Positions 59,312 to 64,000 of a stretch of 64,000 nucleotides of DNA are shown piece by piece (positions within the stretch are counted from its first letter, which is position 1; each line of letters begins with the position of its first letter). A model generated the notes under the pieces. The model was not told the DNA's origin, did no database searches, and saw only the letters and a program-made list of their open reading frames with translations. A program made the translations under genes and the position numbers. The DNA comes from Streptomyces sp. SAI-127 (GTDB lineage: Bacteria; Actinomycetota; Actinomycetes; Streptomycetales; Streptomycetaceae). The stretch lies in contig NZ_JARXYJ010000001.1 in NCBI RefSeq assembly GCF_029894425.1, forward strand, positions 4,030,001 through 4,094,000, in the 5' to 3' direction.

Positions 59312-60214
59312 ATGGACGACATGGCCGAGGAACTGCCCGGGGGCCGCTCACTGGACCGGCGCGCCGAGCTCAGCGAGTTTCTGCGCACCCGGCGGGCCCG
59401 GCTGAAGCCGGAGGACGTGGGGCTGCCGGACTTCGGACGGCACCGCAGGGTACCGGGGCTGCGCCGCGAGGAGCTGTCGCAGCTGGCGGGCGTCTCGGTG
59501 GCGTACTACACGCGCCTGGAGCAGGGCAACGGGCGCAATGTCTCGGCGGAGGTCCTGGACGCCATCGCCCGCGCGCTCCGGCTGACCGACGCCGAGCGCG
59601 CGCACCTCACGCATCTGGCGAAGCCCAAACAGCACAAGAAGAAGACGACCGCGCGCACCGAGCAGGTGCGCGGGTCGATCCGGCAGCTGCTGGACTCGAT
59701 CAACGTTCCGGCGTACGTCTCGGGGCGGCGGTCGGACATCGTCGCCTGGAACCGGATGGCGGCGGCGGTCTTCGGGGACTGGGCCGAGCTCCCGGCGCAG
59801 GAGCGGAACTGGGCCCGGTTGATCTTCCTGCGGCCGGAGTACCAGAACCTGTTCGTGCCGTGGGAGCAGAAGGCCAGCGACGTGGTCAGCTACCTGCGCA
59901 TGGACGCCGGCTGCCATCCCGACGACCCGCGGCTGTCCGCCCTGGTCGGCGAGCTCTCCGTGAAGAGCGAGGAGTTCAGGCGGCTGTGGGCCACGCACGA
60001 CGTCAAGGAGAAGAACTTCGGCGTCAAGCAGCTCCGCCACCCGCTGGTCGGTGACCTGACCCTGAACTTCGAGTCGTTCCCCCTGTCCGACGGCACCGAG
60101 CAGGCCCTGATCACCTACCACGCGGAACCGGGCTCGCCGTCGGCTGAGGCGCTCAGGCTGCTGGCGAGCTGGGGCGCGGACGCGACCCGGGCGGGCGAGT
60201 CCGCGCACTCCTGA
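59312..60214 (+). CDS. XRE-family regulator with MmyB-like domain
   Basis: A 300-aa regulator of the same type as the one at 44972. The helix-turn-helix is at residues about 18-85 ([40 protein letters not shown]) and the MmyB-like domain at 120-285 ([22 protein letters not shown] in part). The ATG follows TACTTGACGT closely, which hints at a leaderless message. It is divergent from the alcohol dehydrogenase, the usual target arrangement. Confidence 0.92.
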   Translation: MDDMAEELPGGRSLDRRAELSEFLRTRRARLKPEDVGLPDFGRHRRVPGLRREELSQLAGVSVAYYTRLEQGNGRNVSAEVLDAIARALRLTDAERAHLTHLAKPKQHKKKTTARTEQVRGSIRQLLDSINVPAYVSGRRSDIVAWNRMAAAVFGDWAELPAQERNWARLIFLRPEYQNLFVPWEQKASDVVSYLRMDAGCHPDDPRLSALVGELSVKSEEFRRLWATHDVKEKNFGVKQLRHPLVGDLTLNFESFPLSDGTEQALITYHAEPGSPSAEALRLLASWGADATRAGESAHS

Positions 60215-60221
60215 GCCGGTC

Positions 60222-60992
60222 TCAGCCCTGGTACGGCGGCGCCGCTCCCCAGTTCCACTTCGGCACCGGCTGCTCCGCCGGCGGCGTGGCGTCCGGTCCT
60301 GAGAAGTGGACCGCGAGCCGGGTGCCCCACTCCACGTAGGCGAGGAACGCCGAGCGGAACTCCGCGTCGGTGGGCAGGCCGGCCTCGTCGGCCGCGTCCT
60401 GGATGAGGTTCACCCAGCGGCGGCGCTGCGGCTCGGTGATGCCACGGCCCAGGTGCTTGGCGACCATGTGGCCGTGGCCGCCCTGGGTCTCGGAGTAGGC
60501 GGCCGGGCCGCCGAAGACCTCCGCGAGCCAGAGGGCGACGTGCTCGGCGTGCTCGGGGGCCAGCCCCTCGAACACCGGGGCCAGTAGATCGTCGGCCAGG
60601 ACCTTCTCGTAGAACACCGTGGTGAGCCGGCCGAAGGCCTCCGCGCCGCCCGCCCACGCGAACAGGGTGGGCACGGCGGCGCCCCGGCCGCGGACCGTCG
60701 TCGGTTTGTAGTGGCGCATCTCCTCGATGTTCTCGATGTACGGCCGGATCTCGGCGAGGAAGTCCGGGAAGAGCTCCGACTTGCGGAAGCCCTCCAGGTG
60801 GTCCTCGGTGGAGGTCCAGGTGATGCGCAGGACGAAGTGCTCGAAGTCCTCCTCGCAGCGCGCCAGTTCGTAGTCGACGCACTGCGGGGCCGCCGCCAGC
60901 TGGGTCGCGGCGTGCGTGTAGGCGGACAGGAACTCCGCCGAGCGGTCTTCCGGGATGTGGTAGCGGATGTACTCGACGGTCTCTGTGGTCAT
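60222..60992 (-). CDS. Fusion of antibiotic-monooxygenase domain and truncated haemoglobin
   Basis: A 256-aa chimera. Residues 1-95 are an ABM-type ferredoxin-like domain (VEYIRYHIPEDRSAEFLSAY, ITWTSTEDHLEGFRKSELFP). Residues 108-245 are a group II truncated haemoglobin: PTLFAWAGGAEAFGRLTTVF, YEKVLADDLLAPVFEGL, the proximal histidine in GHMVAKHLGRGIT, and the RRRWVNL segment. Fusions of this kind are known from Streptomyces, including S. avermitilis. A link between oxygen or NO binding and oxidation of a small molecule is plausible. The ATG gives MTTETVEY. Confidence 0.9.
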   Translation of the reverse strand: MTTETVEYIRYHIPEDRSAEFLSAYTHAATQLAAAPQCVDYELARCEEDFEHFVLRITWTSTEDHLEGFRKSELFPDFLAEIRPYIENIEEMRHYKPTTVRGRGAAVPTLFAWAGGAEAFGRLTTVFYEKVLADDLLAPVFEGLAPEHAEHVALWLAEVFGGPAAYSETQGGHGHMVAKHLGRGITEPQRRRWVNLIQDAADEAGLPTDAEFRSAFLAYVEWGTRLAVHFSGPDATPPAEQPVPKWNWGAAPPYQG

Positions 60993-61056
60993 GGCCTCAC
61001 ACAAACACGGACACCCCGCCGGAAGCTGCCCCTCCGACACGGAGTTCGCTGTGGGC

Positions 61057-61599
61057 TCACCCCGGGCCGCGCCGGACCACGGCCACGTCGAGTTCCAGGG
61101 CCACCTTCCCGGCGATCATGCCCCGCCCCCAGGTGATCCCCCAGTCCCCGCGGTCGAGGGTGCCCCTGGCCGCGAATCCGAGCCGGAGGGCACCCTGGGG
61201 GTCGGTCCCGGTGCCGGTCCGCTCGAGGTCGAGGACGACGGTCCTGGTCATGCCCCGCACGGTCAGGTCGCCGGTGACCCGGAACCCCGGGCCGGCCGGT
61301 GCCACGGCGGTCGAGGAGAAGGTGAGGAGCGGGTGGCGGTCCGCGTCCAGGAAGTCGCCGCCGCGCAGATGCTCGTCGCGCTTGTCGTGGTCGGTCCGGA
61401 TGCTCCGGGCCCGGATCGTGAGCCGGACGGCGGACCGCGAGGGGTCGTCACCGTCCAGACGGGCGCTCCCCTCGAACTCCTCGAACCGCCCGCGCACCTT
61501 CATGACCAGCAGGGACCGGCTGACGAAGCCGAGCCGGGTGCGGGCGGTGTCGAGGACGTAGTCGCCGGTCAGCTCTCCGGCTCCGGTCGTGGCCGTCAT
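61057..61599 (-). CDS. YceI-family lipid-binding protein
   Basis: A 180-aa YceI-type lipocalin-like protein, binding polyisoprenoid or similar lipids. Family blocks are GDYVLDTARTRLGFVSRSLL, DEHLRGGDFLDADRHPLLTF and the WGITWGRG near the end. No signal peptide is present, so this form is cytoplasmic. Its ATG overlaps the SnoaL gene stop by 4 nt (ATGA). It is the second gene of a two-gene operon divergent from the ECF sigma factor. Confidence 0.92.
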   Translation of the reverse strand: MTATTGAGELTGDYVLDTARTRLGFVSRSLLVMKVRGRFEEFEGSARLDGDDPSRSAVRLTIRARSIRTDHDKRDEHLRGGDFLDADRHPLLTFSSTAVAPAGPGFRVTGDLTVRGMTRTVVLDLERTGTGTDPQGALRLGFAARGTLDRGDWGITWGRGMIAGKVALELDVAVVRRGPG

Positions 61600-62075
61600 G
61601 CCTCGGCGCTCCCGGCGGGAAGGGACACGGTCAGTCCGGGCTCGGGCGGGGCGCCCGTGAGCGCGGTGGTGTCGAGGTAGCGGATCTCGTAGGAGCGCTC
61701 GGTGAACCTCCAGCCGTCCGGGGTGCGGCGGTAGCGGTCGTGGTACAGGGCGTGGTTGGCGTGTGAACTGCCGTCGCGCATCCGCCCGAACTCCACGATG
61801 TACGCCCGTCCGTACGCGCTGTCGCCGTCGACCCCGACCACTCCCGGGTGCACGGTCTGCACGAAGTACTCCCACACGCCCCGCAGCCGTTCGATCCCCT
61901 CGCGGATCTCCTCGGGGCCGGTGAACTCGACGCCGGCGGCGGGTATCCGCAGGACGCCGTCCTCGGCGAACAGCGCGGCGAGGCGGTCGTAGTCCCGCAG
62001 CATCCCCGCGTCGGTGAACTCTCCCGCCAGTGCCTGGATCTCGATGCGGTCGGCGATGGCCCGCAGATCGGTCAT
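61596..62075 (-). CDS. SnoaL-like (NTF2-fold) protein
   Basis: A 159-aa protein with the cone-like NTF2 fold of the SnoaL-like group: EIQALAGEFTDAGMLRDYDRLAALFAEDGV in order, then VHPGVVGVDGDSAYGRAYIV and HDRYRRTPDGWRFTERSYE. Such proteins are polyketide cyclase-like or isomerase-like enzymes or binding proteins. The ATG has AGGAGG just upstream. It is directly divergent from the ECF41-type sigma gene, which itself carries a SnoaL-like C-terminal domain. Confidence 0.9.
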   Translation of the reverse strand: MTDLRAIADRIEIQALAGEFTDAGMLRDYDRLAALFAEDGVLRIPAAGVEFTGPEEIREGIERLRGVWEYFVQTVHPGVVGVDGDSAYGRAYIVEFGRMRDGSSHANHALYHDRYRRTPDGWRFTERSYEIRYLDTTALTGAPPEPGLTVSLPAGSAEA

Positions 62076-62100
62076 GGTTCCTCCTCGGTCTCTCCGCTAC

Positions 62101-62155
62101 GACGACACGGCCACCGAGAATGTGAGGACCTCACTTTTCGGGGTGTGGTCTCGTC
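62101..62155. promoter_or_regulatory. Mirror-image ECF-type promoter pair
   Basis: A palindrome GTGAGG-A-CCTCAC lies at 62122-62134. On the plus strand CCTCACT (62129-62135) is followed after exactly 16 bp by CGTC (62152-62155). On the minus strand CCTCACA (62127-62121) is followed after exactly 16 bp by CGTC (62104-62101). This matches the known ECF41 promoter layout (TGTCACA, 16-17 bp, CGTC) except for the first two bases. Both the sigma gene and the SnoaL-YceI operon would be read from it. Confidence 0.75.
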
Positions 62156-62179
62156 GTACCGGCAAAGGAGGCGACCGTC

Positions 62180-63079
62180 ATGAGCACACCGTCCGAGCCG
62201 GCCCTGAGCGCGATCATGGGTGAGCGGCGCCGGCTGATCAATCTCGCGTACCGGCTCCTCGGGTCCCTCGCGGACGCCGAGGACGTCGTGCAGGAGACGT
62301 ACGCCCGCTGGTACGCCATGCCGCCCGAGCAGCAGGCGGCGATCAGGTCGCCGGGCGGCTGGCTGACCACGGTCGCCGGGCGGATCTGCCTGGACGTGCT
62401 CGGCTCGGCGCGGGCCCGGCGGGAGAGGTACGTCGGTGAGTGGCTCCCGGAGCCTGTGCCGGACAGCACGGAGTGGGCCGGCACCCCGGTGGATCCCGCC
62501 GACCGGGTCACGCTCGACGAGTCGGTCGGGATGGCCTTCCTCGTGCTGCTGGAGTCGATGACCCCGGCCGAGCGGGTGACGTTCGTCCTGCACGACGTCT
62601 TCCGCTACCCGTTCGCCGACGTGGCGGAGATCGTCGGCCGTACCCCGGCGGCCTGCCGTCAGCTGGCCGTCTCGGCCCGCCGGCGCGTGGGCGAGGCCCG
62701 GCCCCCCACGACGTCGACGGCCCGGCACGCGGGCGTGGTGCGGGATTTCAAGGAGGCCTGGCAGGCGAAGGACATCGGCGCTCTCGTCCAGCTCCTCGAC
62801 CCGAACGCCGTGGCGACCAGCGACGGCGGCGGCCTCGTCACCGCCCTGCCCGTCCCGCTGCACGGCGGTGAGCCGATCGCCCGCTTCCTGGCCGGTCTCC
62901 TCACCGGCGCCCCCGAGACGGCCCTCCTGGAACGCACGGTGAACGGCCGGCCGGGCCTGGTGGTCCAGGTGGACGACACCGTCCAGGCGGTCCTCGCCCT
63001 CGATGTCGAGGACGACCGGGTCACCCGTATCTGGGCGGTACGGAACCCGGAAAAGCTGCGGCCCTGGACGGCGGGCTGA
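62180..63079 (+). CDS. ECF41-type sigma factor (SigJ-like) with SnoaL-like C-terminal domain
   Basis: A 299-aa extracytoplasmic-function sigma factor. Region 2 is RRRLINLAYRLLGSLADAEDVVQETYARW in order, and region 4 has TPAERVTFVLHDVFRYPFADVAEIVGRTPAACRQLAVSARRRV. Residues 195-295 are the SnoaL-like extension that regulates activity in ECF41 members in place of an anti-sigma factor. The ATG has AAAGGAGG 8 nt upstream. Autoregulation and control of the divergent SnoaL-YceI operon are supported by the mirror-image promoters. Confidence 0.93.
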   Translation: MSTPSEPALSAIMGERRRLINLAYRLLGSLADAEDVVQETYARWYAMPPEQQAAIRSPGGWLTTVAGRICLDVLGSARARRERYVGEWLPEPVPDSTEWAGTPVDPADRVTLDESVGMAFLVLLESMTPAERVTFVLHDVFRYPFADVAEIVGRTPAACRQLAVSARRRVGEARPPTTSTARHAGVVRDFKEAWQAKDIGALVQLLDPNAVATSDGGGLVTALPVPLHGGEPIARFLAGLLTGAPETALLERTVNGRPGLVVQVDDTVQAVLALDVEDDRVTRIWAVRNPEKLRPWTAG

Positions 63080-63086
63080 GGCACGC

Positions 63087-63125
63087 GAGGGGCCCGCCGG
63101 AAGCGGTGCTTCCGACGGGCCCCTC
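63087..63125. terminator. Long terminator hairpin between ECF gene and the secreted protein gene
   Basis: GAGGGGCCCGCCGGAAGC at 63087-63104 pairs with 63108-63125 with one mismatch in 18 bp and a 3-nt loop. It lies between two convergent genes and can stop both. Confidence 0.85.
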
Positions 63126-63144
63126 AACTACCGCTTCCTACAGG

Positions 63145-64000
63145 TCACTTCCCGTAGTAGGCGTTGTAGATCGAGATCGTCGACTTGTTGCCCTTCTTGT
63201 CGGCGATCTTGGCGTGGAAGGAGATGGCCTTCCCCTTCGCCGGGTTCTTCACGGTGATCTTGCCGCCCGAGACCGTGACCTTCTTCCAGGTCTGGCCGTA
63301 GTCGTACGACACGTACACCGCGAGGGACTTCAGGTTGGAGCCCTTGGCGGAGCCCTCGACGGTCAGCGGGATCTTGACCGTCTTACCGGCCTCGACCCTG
63401 CTGTCCAGACCCGTGGCCGCGTTGAAGCGGACCATGGAGGCGGGCAGCTTGGTGAAGTCGGCGGTCTTCTTGGACGAGAACGTCCAGCTGGCGTCGATCC
63501 GGGTGGAGGCCGCCGCGACCTTGACGCTGCGCTTGACCGAGGTCGTCAGCTTGTACGAGGCCTGGCCGGCCGGGACCTTGAAGGTCTTCTCGCCGAACAG
63601 CGGGTCGTCGTTCGAGCCGACCTTGACGCCGTTCTTGTACAGCGTCGTGTTGACCGAGGTGAACAGCGACGAGCCGGCGTGGCCCTGGCCGTCCGCGAAC
63701 AGCGGGAGCGAGCCGAGGATCTCGTTGCCGTTGCGGAACAGACCGAAGTCGGCGTTGAGATGCGGGCCGAAGACCGCGGTGTTGAAGGTCTTCCCGTAGG
63801 ACTTGCCGCCCTGGAAGGACTGCGAGGCACCGAGCGTGTAGAACGCCTCGGCGAGCGGGAAGCCGTCCGGGTCGACGCCACCGTCCTGCTCGAAGTCCAT
63901 CTGCCACTTCACACCGCTGAGGGTGGACAGGTGCAGGGTGCGGGTGCCCGGCAGGGTCTGCTGGATACCCATCGAGGAGGCGGAGAAGGAGCCGGGCAGC
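63145..64000 (-). CDS. C-terminal part of a large secreted protein, probably S8-type protease
   Basis: The gene runs off the right edge; 285 C-terminal codons are present. The sequence is beta-rich and Lys/Thr/Ser-rich: LHLSTLSGVKWQMDFEQDGG, a KVGSNDDPLF segment, then SLAVYVSYDYGQTWKKVTVS, with Asp-box-like turns, and it ends ISIYNAYYGK. I recall such tails at the end of 1100-1250-residue secreted subtilisin-like peptidases of Streptomyces, where they are accessory domains. No catalytic residues lie in the window, so the peptidase call is an inference. Confidence 0.7.
   Translation of the reverse strand, partial: LPGSFSASSMGIQQTLPGTRTLHLSTLSGVKWQMDFEQDGGVDPDGFPLAEAFYTLGASQSFQGGKSYGKTFNTAVFGPHLNADFGLFRNGNEILGSLPLFADGQGHAGSSLFTSVNTTLYKNGVKVGSNDDPLFGEKTFKVPAGQASYKLTTSVKRSVKVAAASTRIDASWTFSSKKTADFTKLPASMVRFNAATGLDSRVEAGKTVKIPLTVEGSAKGSNLKSLAVYVSYDYGQTWKKVTVSGGKITVKNPAKGKAISFHAKIADKKGNKSTISIYNAYYGK

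Overview
The window is chromosomal DNA of a Streptomyces species or a very close relative. GC is very high with GC-rich third codon positions, and GTG and TTG starts are frequent. Mycothiol S-conjugate amidase (mca), GTP-dependent PEP carboxykinase, many secreted hydrolases and a TTA (bldA-type) codon are present. The stretch pckG - DUF255 thioredoxin - mca - greA - ilvA - metB - msrA is, from memory, the conserved core gene order of Streptomyces; the outer parts look more strain-variable.

Layout. 1-3850: an NB-ARC type ATPase regulator cut by the window edge, a secreted zinc carboxypeptidase and an acidic hypothetical protein. 3861-10887: a module of GntP-family permease, RidA, IclR regulator and PfkB sugar kinase, divergent from a D-serine-deaminase-like PLP enzyme and an N-acyl-D-amino-acid deacylase. 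It fits uptake and breakdown of D-amino acids and/or sugar acids. 10877-13246: a secreted serine protease and a rearranged zone with a 218-bp tandem duplication. 13373-19733: alaA, a small conserved gene, and a four-gene operon of two periplasmic-binding-protein-like proteins (one fused to a vWA domain), TelA and a two-TM helical protein. 20076-26029: pckG, hemolysin III, an MFS pump with its TetR, and a Mut7-C protein. 25986-33856: DUF255 thioredoxin, a 1067-aa NB-ARC/TPR membrane protein, mca, DUF4307 and greA. 33923-42441: a DrrAB-type ABC exporter, ilvA, MarR, a sigma-like/membrane gene pair, metB and msrA.

42442-49059 is accessory and scarred. It holds a duplicated msrA tail, a DUF4291 gene split by an HxlR/NADP-oxidoreductase cassette, an XRE regulator divergent from an SDR enzyme, and a HEAT-repeat gene followed by a frameshifted MerR-HEAT gene. 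49104-54451: a second msrA, an AI-2E family protein, a TTA-containing secreted protein, an SRPBCC protein, and a glyoxalase gene cut near its 5' end by an IS200/IS605-type element with a decayed tnpB. 54488-58070: an iron box, a siderophore-binding lipoprotein and two FecCD permeases without an ATPase, then about ten degenerate 32-bp tandem repeats. 58088-64000: zinc alcohol dehydrogenase, XRE regulator, an ABM-truncated haemoglobin fusion, YceI and SnoaL genes divergent from an ECF41-type sigma factor across a symmetric promoter pair, and the 3' part of a large secreted protein.

I saw no rRNA, tRNA, CRISPR array or phage genes. Most operons are short, with 4-nt ATGA or GTGA overlaps. The strongest surprises are the TelA/vWA/binding-protein operon, the two interrupted genes (DUF4291 and glyoxalase), coding sequence built from repeats (43-codon duplication in the ATPase, an interspersed repeat inside the sugar kinase), and the mirror-image ECF promoters.
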